Assembly (NCBI GenBank): GCA_017794705.1
Contig: CP051235.1
Span: 2,753,001 to 2,817,000, forward strand
DNA: 64,000 nt
Source: Devosia sp.
GTDB taxonomy: Bacteria; Pseudomonadota; Alphaproteobacteria; Rhizobiales; Devosiaceae
Reading direction: 5' to 3'
Shown: positions 9,133-15,840 of the stretch, piece by piece
Layout of the letters: the number at the start of each line of letters is the position of its first letter
Numbering within the stretch: position 1 is the stretch's first letter
Position numbers and translations under genes: made by a program
The notes under the pieces: model-generated
Database searches by the model: none
Seen by the model: the letters and a program-made list of their open reading frames with translations, nothing else
Told to the model about the DNA's origin: nothing

Positions 9133-9173
9133 CCGGATGTTGCAGAATGCGAATTCGGATTGCCGTACAGGCC

Positions 9174-9204
9174 AAAAAGCCCGCTCGGCGGGGCCGGCGG
9201 GCTT
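9174..9204 (-). terminator. Rho-independent terminator after sciP
   Basis: AAGCCCGC (9177-9184) pairs perfectly with GCGGGCTT (9197-9204). On the minus strand the stem is followed by a run of five T (9178-9174). It is about 25 bp beyond the sciP stop and separates sciP from the fliF promoter region. Confidence 0.8.
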
Positions 9205-9228
9205 GTTGAATTCGATGGGGAAGGCGGC

Positions 9229-9507
9229 TCAGCCTTCGCGGTAGTGCTGGATCCAGGTGGTGCGCAAACCGGCAAGCCCGTGCTTGTCGATGGCAGCCTG
9301 CCAGTTGAGGAATTCGTCAACGCTCAGCGTGTAGCGCGCGCAAGCCTCTTCCAGAGACAATAAACCACCGCGGACGGCGGCAACAACTTCGGCCTTGCGG
9401 CGGATCACCCAGCGGCGCGTATTGGCCGGGGGCAGGTCGGCGATGGTCAAAGGAGACCCATCGGGACCTATCACATACTTCACGCGCGGACGCATTTGTA
9501 CGGTCAT
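9229..9507 (-). CDS. sciP: SciP-family CtrA inhibitor (DUF1153)
   Basis: A 92-aa helix-turn-helix protein of the DUF1153 family. It carries the nearly invariant alphaproteobacterial blocks YVIGPDGSPLTIADLPP, RWVIRRKAEVVAAVRGGL and SLEEACARYTLSVDEFLNWQ. In Caulobacter SciP binds CtrA and blocks its recruitment of RNA polymerase at cell-cycle and flagellar promoters. It sits between the flgD/fliK unit and the fliF operon as a single-gene transcript with its own terminator. A CtrA-like site is 53 bp upstream, which fits the known CtrA-SciP negative feedback. Confidence 0.95.
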   Translation of the reverse strand: MTVQMRPRVKYVIGPDGSPLTIADLPPANTRRWVIRRKAEVVAAVRGGLLSLEEACARYTLSVDEFLNWQAAIDKHGLAGLRTTWIQHYREG

Positions 9508-9559
9508 CTTACACTCATACTCTTACTGACCATAGTCAGCACAGAATAGAGCGTGTGGC

Positions 9560-9574
9560 TTAAGATTGCCCTAA
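9560..9574 (-). promoter_or_regulatory. Candidate CtrA box upstream of sciP
   Basis: On the minus strand TTAG-GGCAATC-TTAA, seven of eight positions of TTAA-N7-TTAA, 53 bp upstream of the sciP start codon in the short gap between flgD and sciP. CtrA-dependent expression of sciP is known in Caulobacter. The assignment here is by pattern only. Confidence 0.45.
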
Positions 9575-9633
9575 TCAGGTGGTTACAGGTGGTTAAGAGT
9601 TAGAGCGGTTTTTGAAGTCAAATCAAACCAGTA

Positions 9634-10290
9634 TCAGGACGCTATGCCTACCGACTGGATGGCGGACAGATTGATACGATTGCCGTTGACGATCAGCACC
9701 GGCTCGTTGCCGGAAAGATCAACCGCACTGACCACCCCTCGCATCTGTGTTGCCATGGGAATGTAGGCGCCACTGTCGGTTCGGGCGTCGATCGTGATCG
9801 TGTAGGTGCCGTCCGGCATGCGGGCGCCGGTGGAGTCAAAGCCGTCCCATGTGAACTGGCCCTCACCCGAGCCAACAGAGGTATTGGCGGTGTGTACGAC
9901 ATTGCCGTTGCGGTCGGTCACTGTCACCGTCACGTCGCTGGACGCCTGTCCGATCGTGTAGTTCCAGGTCGCGCTGCCGTTGGCCAGTTGGGTGGTCGAG
10001 CCGGATGCAGTGATTTCCTTGCCCACGAATCCGACCGCATCAGTGTAGTTCTGCGACAGGTTGGACAGGACGAGTGCTTCGAGAAACTCGTTGGTCTGCA
10101 ACTGTTGTTCGACCGAGGTGAACTGCACCATCTGCGAAGTGAACTGGTTGGTGTCGAGCGGATCGAGCGGGTTCTGGTTCTTGAGCTGCGTTGTCAGCAA
10201 CGACAGGAACGTGTCGAAATTGTTCGCAATCGTATTGCGTGATGAGGTGAGTTGTGAACTTGCGGCACCGGAAACTGCGCTGACAGCCAT
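9634..10290 (-). CDS. flgD: Flagellar hook cap protein FlgD
   Basis: A 218-aa hook assembly scaffold. The N-terminal part carries the FlgD signature (FLSLLTTQLKNQNPLDPLDT, then NQFTSQMVQFTSVEQQLQTN). The C-terminal part has the FlgD Ig-like/tudor-like fold motif (GQFTWDGFDSTGARMPDGTY). FlgD is exported and caps the growing hook until FlgE polymerization ends. It begins 9 bp after the fliK stop, so fliK and flgD form one transcript, consistent with hook-length control and hook capping being co-expressed. Confidence 0.96.
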   Translation of the reverse strand: MAVSAVSGAASSQLTSSRNTIANNFDTFLSLLTTQLKNQNPLDPLDTNQFTSQMVQFTSVEQQLQTNEFLEALVLSNLSQNYTDAVGFVGKEITASGSTTQLANGSATWNYTIGQASSDVTVTVTDRNGNVVHTANTSVGSGEGQFTWDGFDSTGARMPDGTYTITIDARTDSGAYIPMATQMRGVVSAVDLSGNEPVLIVNGNRINLSAIQSVGIAS

Positions 10291-10299
10291 TTTGGTCTC

Positions 10300-11718
10300 C
10301 TAGACCCAGAGGTTAAGTCCGCCCGGCGCCGCGAGGCCCTGATAGGCGTTTTGCGTCGTGCTGAGCGGTAGTGTGTCGTCTGTGGGGTGGGTTCCCGACC
10401 CACCTTCAGGTGAAGGCTGGTGTTCACCGCCACCTTGTCCGGAGCCGGAGCCGTTCTGGCGCAGCGAGAATTCCAGATTGGTCTTGTTCTGGTCCAGTCC
10501 TGCCTGCTGCAAGGCACGTTCAAGGGCCCGGGAGTCGTGACGCAGCATTTCAAGCGTTTCGGCGCGGTCGACGGCGAGCCGGGCGTGGACAACGCCTTGC
10601 GCATCAACATCCATGCGCACATCGATCCGTCCCAGCTCGGGCGGGTCCATGCGGATTTGGAAGCGCGAGTGTCCCGCCTGGAACTGGCTGGCGATCTGGA
10701 AAGCGAGGTGTTGCAGATTGACTTGCGGCGGCTGATAGGCGGCCTGCAAGGGGCGGGCAGCGGCGCTCACGTCGCTCGACAGGGTGGGGGCACCCGAGTG
10801 CGTCACCTGCGGATTCGGCAGAGGATCGGGCTGGACCTGTTGAGTGGTGACGTTGGCCTTGATCCCGGCGTCTGCCAGGGCGTTGGCGAGGGTCTGTGCG
10901 CCGTTCGCGGTCGGCGCTGGCTGGTTGACCGCTGCGCCTGCCCGGGCATTGAGACTTGCGCCCAATGTATTGGCCAGTCGCGTACCGTCCCTCGAGCCTT
11001 CTCCACCGTTGCCGCTGCCATTTGCATTGGCATTGACGCGGGGGTTGAGAAGTTCGTCGAGCGTCGGCGCGTTGCCACTGAGGATCGCCGTGGCCTGAGC
11101 CCGTGCTGTTGGGATGGGAATGTCCTGACGGACAAGTTCAAGGTCAGCGGCGGCGGCGCGCAACTGGGCCGCAAGGCCCTGCTGTGGAGTATCGCGACCC
11201 GTGGTCTGAAGGGCAAGGTCGAGATTGATCTCGGCCGTGTTGCCACCTGACTGTATAAGCCCGCGAGCCAGTTGCAGTGCGGCGTTGGCCTGTTCGGTTG
11301 AAACCTCGGCCGCAGTATCAATTCTGGCGGCAAGGGAATTGAGCAGGTCCACGAGGGGACCTGCGATACCCGCGATCGCCTGTTCGGGGTCGACGTCGAC
11401 TTCGATTTCGAGCCCGAGCATGTCGGCAACGCCGGTGAGGGTCAGGCCTTCTTCGCCGGCTTCCAGTCCGGCGGTGAGGTCTCCCAACTGGACATTGAAG
11501 AAAGTGCTGCCGGTTTGCTGGGGCGTTGTTTCATCGCCCTGCTGGCCGGAAGCGCTGGCGCCGCCACCCAAAAGGTCCAGCAGTCGGGCAAACAAGCCGT
11601 CGATCCCGGCAGGCAGCGCTGTCGGACCGCCAGCGGCGGTTTGGGCGCCTGCTTGCGGCAAGACCGGAGAAATGTTGATCGGCAGGTTCACGGCTTCGAA
11701 GGCCCCAAGGTTCGACAC
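10300..11718 (-). CDS. fliK: Flagellar hook-length control protein FliK
   Basis: A 472-aa protein rich in Ala, Gln and Gly. Its C-terminal domain has the FliK signature (RFQIRMDPPELGRIDVRMDV, then VDRAETLEMLRHDSRALERAL), which interacts with FlhB to switch export from hook to filament substrates. The long N-terminal part is low-complexity, as expected for a molecular ruler. The annotated start is GTG at 11718. The leader is unusual: no strong Shine-Dalgarno is visible and a predicted sigma-54 start point lies only about 10 bases upstream, so the true start may differ. Confidence 0.9.
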   Translation of the reverse strand: MSNLGAFEAVNLPINISPVLPQAGAQTAAGGPTALPAGIDGLFARLLDLLGGGASASGQQGDETTPQQTGSTFFNVQLGDLTAGLEAGEEGLTLTGVADMLGLEIEVDVDPEQAIAGIAGPLVDLLNSLAARIDTAAEVSTEQANAALQLARGLIQSGGNTAEINLDLALQTTGRDTPQQGLAAQLRAAAADLELVRQDIPIPTARAQATAILSGNAPTLDELLNPRVNANANGSGNGGEGSRDGTRLANTLGASLNARAGAAVNQPAPTANGAQTLANALADAGIKANVTTQQVQPDPLPNPQVTHSGAPTLSSDVSAAARPLQAAYQPPQVNLQHLAFQIASQFQAGHSRFQIRMDPPELGRIDVRMDVDAQGVVHARLAVDRAETLEMLRHDSRALERALQQAGLDQNKTNLEFSLRQNGSGSGQGGGEHQPSPEGGSGTHPTDDTLPLSTTQNAYQGLAAPGGLNLWV

Positions 11719-11737
11719 ATAGATTCAGCACCTGCGA

Positions 11738-11753
11738 TGCAAGAAGGCTGCCA
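11738..11753 (-). promoter_or_regulatory. Candidate sigma-54 (-24/-12) promoter for fliK-flgD
   Basis: On the minus strand TGGCAG-CCTTC-TTGCA matches the sigma-54 consensus TGGCAC-N5-TTGC at nine of ten positions, with exact GG-to-GC spacing. The predicted start is near 11727, just before the fliK GTG. Sigma-54 promoters drive hook genes with FlbD in Caulobacter, and flbD is in this window. Confidence 0.6.
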
Positions 11754-11839
11754 GTTTGGCGGAACTGAACTTTCCTGTTGAATTTCAATCAGTTGGTAGC
11801 GTCACTGGCGCGCGCGGGGCCCGGCTGATCCCCGCGATG

Positions 11840-11875
11840 CGGCAAGATACGCCGGGGGTGCGGCAAGAACTGCCG
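11840..11875 (-). promoter_or_regulatory. Tandem FlbD (ftr-like) enhancer elements upstream of fliK
   Basis: Two copies of a dyad: CGGCAAGATACGCCG (11840-11854) and CGGCAAGAACTGCCG (11861-11875). The second is a perfect CGGCA-N5-TGCCG inverted repeat. Centres are 21 bp apart, two helical turns, and they lie about 90-125 bp upstream of the -24/-12 element, where sigma-54 enhancers normally sit. The CGGCA/TGCCG dyad resembles the Caulobacter ftr elements bound by FlbD. Confidence 0.55.
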
Positions 11876-11960
11876 GGTCTGGCGGTGGACCTTGCCCGGC
11901 GCGGGCAAAGGGCGTAAACGTCGCGCTGCCGCTGGACCTTGAACCCACCCGGACCGAGAA

Positions 11961-13109
11961 ATGCTGAATTCACTTGATTTCGACAAGCCTGCCGCCGAGA
12001 CGCGGATCGTCGTCGCCATGTCAGGCGGCGTCGACAGTTCCGTTGTCGCCGGACTTTTGCATGCCGAAGGCTATGATGTCGTCGGCGTCACCCTGCAGCT
12101 TTACGATCATGGCGAAGCCACCCACCGCAAGGGCGCATGCTGTGCCGGCCAAGACATTCATGACGCACGCCGTGTCGCGGGCATGCTGGGCTTTCCGCAC
12201 TATGTGCTCGACTATGAAGAGCGCTTCAAGAATGCGGTGATCGAACCGTTTTCGCAAAGCTATGCGCATGGCGAAACGCCGGTGCCGTGCATCACCTGCA
12301 ACCAGACCGTGAAGTTCGAGGATCTGATGCAGGTCGCCCGTGACCTTGGTGCGGACGCGCTGGCGACAGGCCACTATCTGCAGTCGCGGCAGGTGAACGG
12401 CAAACGCCAGCTGTTCCGCCCCGTCGATGCCGACCGCGACCAGAGCTATTTCCTGTTCGCAACTACGCCCGAGCAGCTTGAATACTTGAGATTTCCTTTG
12501 GGCGGGATGACCAAGGCGGCGGTGCGGGAGAAGGCGCGCGAACTGGGGCTGGAAATCGCCGACAAGCACGACAGCCAGGACATCTGTTTTGTCCCGCAGG
12601 GCAAGTATGCCGACGTGATCAAGAAGATGCATCCCGAAGCTGTGGCGCCGGGCGAGATCGTGCACATGGATGGCCGTGTCCTCGGCAAGCATCCGGGCAT
12701 CATCAATTATACGATCGGGCAGCGGCGCGGTCTCGGCATTGCCGCGGGCGAACCGCTCTATGTGATCAGGCTCGATGCGGCGGCGCAGCGGGTCATTGTG
12801 GGTCCCTACGAAGCGCTGAAGACCCACACCGTGCGTCTTCGCGATGTGAACTGGCTGGGCGAAGGCGCCATTGAGGCGGCGGCCAAAGGCAATGGACTTG
12901 CCGTGGAAGCCAAGGTGCGCTCAACGCGGGCACCGCAGCCGGCCGTGATGCAGGTGCGCGATGGCGAGGTGTATGTCACGCTGATTGCCGGCGAGCATGG
13001 CATTTCGCCCGGACAGGCCTGCGTGTTTTATGCCGATGAGAGCGAGACCACCCAGGTTCTGGGTGGCGGGTTCATCGCTGAGGCCGTGCCCTCGGCCCAC
13101 GCGGCCTGA
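11961..13109 (+). CDS. mnmA: tRNA-specific 2-thiouridylase MnmA
   Basis: A 382-aa enzyme that forms 2-thiouridine at wobble position 34 of tRNA-Lys, -Glu and -Gln, using ATP and a persulfide sulfur donor. The ATP-pyrophosphatase loop SGGVDSS is at residues 21-27. The catalytic cysteines are Cys113 (CITCN) and Cys209 (SQDICFV). The C-terminal MnmA barrel ends near [11 protein letters not shown]. Length is normal for the family. It is transcribed away from the flagellar block, and 243 bp separate it from fliK. The start ATG has a GGACCGAG ribosome-binding site. Confidence 0.97.
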   Translation: MLNSLDFDKPAAETRIVVAMSGGVDSSVVAGLLHAEGYDVVGVTLQLYDHGEATHRKGACCAGQDIHDARRVAGMLGFPHYVLDYEERFKNAVIEPFSQSYAHGETPVPCITCNQTVKFEDLMQVARDLGADALATGHYLQSRQVNGKRQLFRPVDADRDQSYFLFATTPEQLEYLRFPLGGMTKAAVREKARELGLEIADKHDSQDICFVPQGKYADVIKKMHPEAVAPGEIVHMDGRVLGKHPGIINYTIGQRRGLGIAAGEPLYVIRLDAAAQRVIVGPYEALKTHTVRLRDVNWLGEGAIEAAAKGNGLAVEAKVRSTRAPQPAVMQVRDGEVYVTLIAGEHGISPGQACVFYADESETTQVLGGGFIAEAVPSAHAA

Positions 13110-13169
13110 TCTCACCCACATCTATCGGACCCGGGGCGCTTTTGCGCCCGCAACCGCTATTGGGGACAT

Positions 13170-14615
13170 ATGACTGACGCACAAGACTATCCCATCCATG
13201 GCACGATCACCGGGCCGGTGGTGCTGATCGGTTTCGGCTCGATCGGCCGTGGCACGCTGCCGTTGATCGAACGTCACTTTGACTTTGACCGGGACCGGTT
13301 GGTGGTGGTCGATCCGGACGGATCGAAACGCGAATTGGTCGAGCAGTTGGGCTACAGGTTCGTGAACGAGGCCGTCACACCAGGCAATTTCGAGGACCTG
13401 TTGACGCCGCTGCTTTCCGAAGGCGAGGGGCAGGGCTTTTGCGTCAACCTTTCGGTCGACACGTCTTCGCTCGACATCATGGTGCTCTGCCGGTCGCTCG
13501 GGGCACTTTACATCGACACCGTCGTGGAGCCTTGGCCGGGCTTTTACTTCGACGAGCAGGTGCATTCTTCCCGACGCACCAACTATGCGCTGCGCCAGAC
13601 GGTGCGTACGGAAAAGCAGCGCAATCCGGGTGGCACAACGGCGGTTTCCTGTTGTGGTGCGAACCCCGGGATGGTGTCGTGGTTCGTCAAGCAGGCGCTG
13701 GTCGACATTGCGCGGGAATGCGGGCTGGAATTCGACATTCCAGCGGCCAATGACCGAACGGGATGGGCAGAGCTGATGCAACGGTCCGGCGTGAAAGGCA
13801 TTCACGTCGCCGAACGCGACACGCAAGGCGTTCGCGACCCCAAGCCGCGCGACGTGTTCTTGAACACATGGTCGGTCGAGGGGTTCATTTCCGAAGGGCT
13901 GCAGCCGGCCGAACTGGGCTGGGGAACGCACGAGCGATGGAAACCTGCCAACGCGCACGGGTTCGACGAGGGCCCGCAATGCGCCATCTATCTCGACCAG
14001 CCCGGTGCCGCGACACGGGTGCGCACCTGGTGTCCGACACCAGGTCCCGAGTATGGATTTCTGGTGACGCACAACGAGTCAGTATCAATCGCCGACTATT
14101 TCACCGTTGGCTCCGGCGAGGCGCCGGACTACCGGCCGACCTGCCACTATGCCTATCATCCCTGCAACAACGCGGTGCTGTCGCTGCATGAAATGTTCGG
14201 CAATGGTGGCACGCCGCAACCCGAACTGCGGGTGATGGAAGAGGACGAGATCGTTTCCGGGATCGACGAACTGGGCGTATTGCTCTACGGGCACGCGAAA
14301 AATGCCTATTGGTACGGCTCGCAGCTGTCGATCGAGGAAACTCGAGAACTGGCCCCCTATCAGAACGCCACCGGTTTGCAGGTGACCTCGGCAGTGATGG
14401 CCGGCATGGTCTGGGCGCTGGAGAATCCGGAAGCCGGGATCGTGGAGGCCGACGAGATGGACTTCTTGCGCTGCCTTCAAGTGGAATTGCCATATCTCGG
14501 CCCGGTGAAGGGTTATTTCACTGACTGGACGCCGCTGACCAACCGGCTCAGCCTTTTCCCCGAGGATCTCGATCTGGATGATCCTTGGCAATTCCGCAAT
14601 GTATTGGTGCGCTAG
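13170..14615 (+). CDS. hss: Homospermidine synthase
   Basis: A 481-aa NAD-dependent enzyme making sym-homospermidine from putrescine (or putrescine plus spermidine), the main polyamine route in many alphaproteobacteria. It belongs to the saccharopine dehydrogenase-like superfamily, with a Rossmann entry VVLIGFGSIGRGTLPLIERH near residue 17. Conserved blocks are IDTVVEPWPGFYFD, CCGANPGMVSWFVKQAL and CHYAYHPCNNAVLSLHE, typical of bacterial homospermidine synthases. The start ATG follows GGGGAC. It is 60 bp after mnmA on the same strand. Its 3' end overlaps the convergent creA stop by a few bases. Confidence 0.95.
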   Translation: MTDAQDYPIHGTITGPVVLIGFGSIGRGTLPLIERHFDFDRDRLVVVDPDGSKRELVEQLGYRFVNEAVTPGNFEDLLTPLLSEGEGQGFCVNLSVDTSSLDIMVLCRSLGALYIDTVVEPWPGFYFDEQVHSSRRTNYALRQTVRTEKQRNPGGTTAVSCCGANPGMVSWFVKQALVDIARECGLEFDIPAANDRTGWAELMQRSGVKGIHVAERDTQGVRDPKPRDVFLNTWSVEGFISEGLQPAELGWGTHERWKPANAHGFDEGPQCAIYLDQPGAATRVRTWCPTPGPEYGFLVTHNESVSIADYFTVGSGEAPDYRPTCHYAYHPCNNAVLSLHEMFGNGGTPQPELRVMEEDEIVSGIDELGVLLYGHAKNAYWYGSQLSIEETRELAPYQNATGLQVTSAVMAGMVWALENPEAGIVEADEMDFLRCLQVELPYLGPVKGYFTDWTPLTNRLSLFPEDLDLDDPWQFRNVLVR

Positions 14616-15118
14616 CGGCTGATCTGTACCCGGTCGGCCGGCGCCCCATTCTCCCATGTCACATCATTGCCGACCAGCGGCACGACCGAGATCGACATCT
14701 TGGCGGAGCCAATGTTCACTTCGCGGCTGTGAGACAGATAGATCAGCGCATCGCGCTGCTCGTCATAAATGCGCTTGACCAGCAGCGACTTGAAAATCAG
14801 TGACCGCCGCTCGGAGAAAACCTCTTCACCATTGTCATCCAGATCGATGTCGCCAATGGTGATGGTGCCGGTGGCGCGGCAATCGATAGACGAGTTGGAA
14901 GGGTCTTCGAACCAGTCGCCCTGCTGCAGCCGGTCGATGATCGAGCGGTCGAAATAGGCGACGTGACAGGTAACGCCCGCGACGTCCGGGTCTTCAAAAC
15001 CTTCGATGACAATGTCGTTGCCGATCCAGTCGACGCCGACCCGTCCGACTTCCTCGGCAGTGGCGGGGGCGGCAATAAAGGCGGTGGCCAAAAGGCCGGC
15101 GGCGATGAACCGGTACAT
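14612..15118 (-). CDS. creA: CreA family protein
   Basis: A 168-aa predicted periplasmic protein with a signal peptide ending near ATAEE. The mature part carries the CreA blocks RVGVDWIGNDIVIEGFEDPD, VTCHVAYFDRS and LIFKSLLVKRIYDEQRDALI. The role of CreA is not established. I chose ATG at 15118 (MYRFIAAG) because GGAGAC sits six bases upstream and it gives a clean signal peptide; a start at 15130 lacks a ribosome-binding site. It is convergent with homospermidine synthase and divergent from the ECF sigma gene. Confidence 0.88.
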   Translation of the reverse strand: MYRFIAAGLLATAFIAAPATAEEVGRVGVDWIGNDIVIEGFEDPDVAGVTCHVAYFDRSIIDRLQQGDWFEDPSNSSIDCRATGTITIGDIDLDDNGEEVFSERRSLIFKSLLVKRIYDEQRDALIYLSHSREVNIGSAKMSISVVPLVGNDVTWENGAPADRVQISR

Positions 15119-15204
15119 GGGCGTCTCCATTGGTGTTGCCAAGCATATGCGTATGGAACGGGGCCGGGACAAGTTTGGTCGGGTGCAAATTATTTTGGGG
15201 TTCT

Positions 15205-15236
15205 ACCCAAGGATTGCCCGATTGGGACCGTCTCAT
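15205..15236 (+). repeat. 32-bp dispersed repeat, copy 1 (upstream of ECF sigma)
   Basis: This stretch matches 15969-16000, inside the downstream VWA gene, at 27 of 32 positions in the same orientation. The shared core ends with CGTC-CAT. In-frame translation gives TQGLPDWDR here and TQGLRDRDR in the VWA protein. Confidence 0.5.
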
Positions 15237-15273
15237 CTTTGAAACCGGCCAGCGACAGGACGATGGTTTGGAC

Positions 15274-15840
15274 GTGAGTGCGCCGATTGAGGGGGTTGCC
15301 GAGACTTCATCTGCGATGATGGAAGCGCTGGTGGTGCGCGCCCGTAATGGCGATCGTGAGGCGTTCGGCGAATTGGTGGCGGAGCAGTATGACTTCATTT
15401 TCCGCACCGCCTTCAAGTGGTGCGGATCTCGGGAGGATGCCGAGGATGTGGCGCAGGATGTGTGCATCAAGCTGCCGCGCATTCTATCCGGGTTCGAGGG
15501 ACGCTCGGCGTTCCAGAGCTGGCTCTATCGGGTGGTGTTGAACGCGGTGCGGGACATGCAGCGGCAGCGCGGACGCCACAACAAGCGCAACCGGCCGATG
15601 GATGATGAAACTCTGGCAGTTGCGGCGCCCGAGCCGGAAAACGCAGACGATGAGGAGCTTTGGATCGCTGTTCGGCAATTGCCGGCGCGGCAATGCGACA
15701 GCGTGTTGCTGGTCTATGCGGAACAGAAGAGCCATGCCGAGGCGGCGGCGATCCTGGGCTGTTCGGAGGGGACCGTGTCCTATCATCTTCACGAAGCACG
15801 AAAGGCGCTTCGGACACTATTGACGAGTGAGACCTCATGA
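15274..15840 (+). CDS. ECF-type RNA polymerase sigma factor
   Basis: A sigma-70-family ECF factor, 188 aa from GTG at 15274. Region sigma-2 is RNGDREAFGELVAEQYDFIF followed by GSREDAEDVAQDVCIKLPRI. Region sigma-4 ends with HAEAAAILGCSEGTVSYHLH. Start choice is uncertain: GTG at 15274 has an AGGA about 14 bases upstream, and ATG at 15316 would also leave sigma-2 intact; an upstream in-frame extension to 15130 has no sigma-like content. The stop overlaps the ATG of the VWA gene (ATGA), so the two are translationally coupled. The VWA protein may act as its partner or target; the regulon is unknown. Confidence 0.9.
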   Translation: MSAPIEGVAETSSAMMEALVVRARNGDREAFGELVAEQYDFIFRTAFKWCGSREDAEDVAQDVCIKLPRILSGFEGRSAFQSWLYRVVLNAVRDMQRQRGRHNKRNRPMDDETLAVAAPEPENADDEELWIAVRQLPARQCDSVLLVYAEQKSHAEAAAILGCSEGTVSYHLHEARKALRTLLTSETS

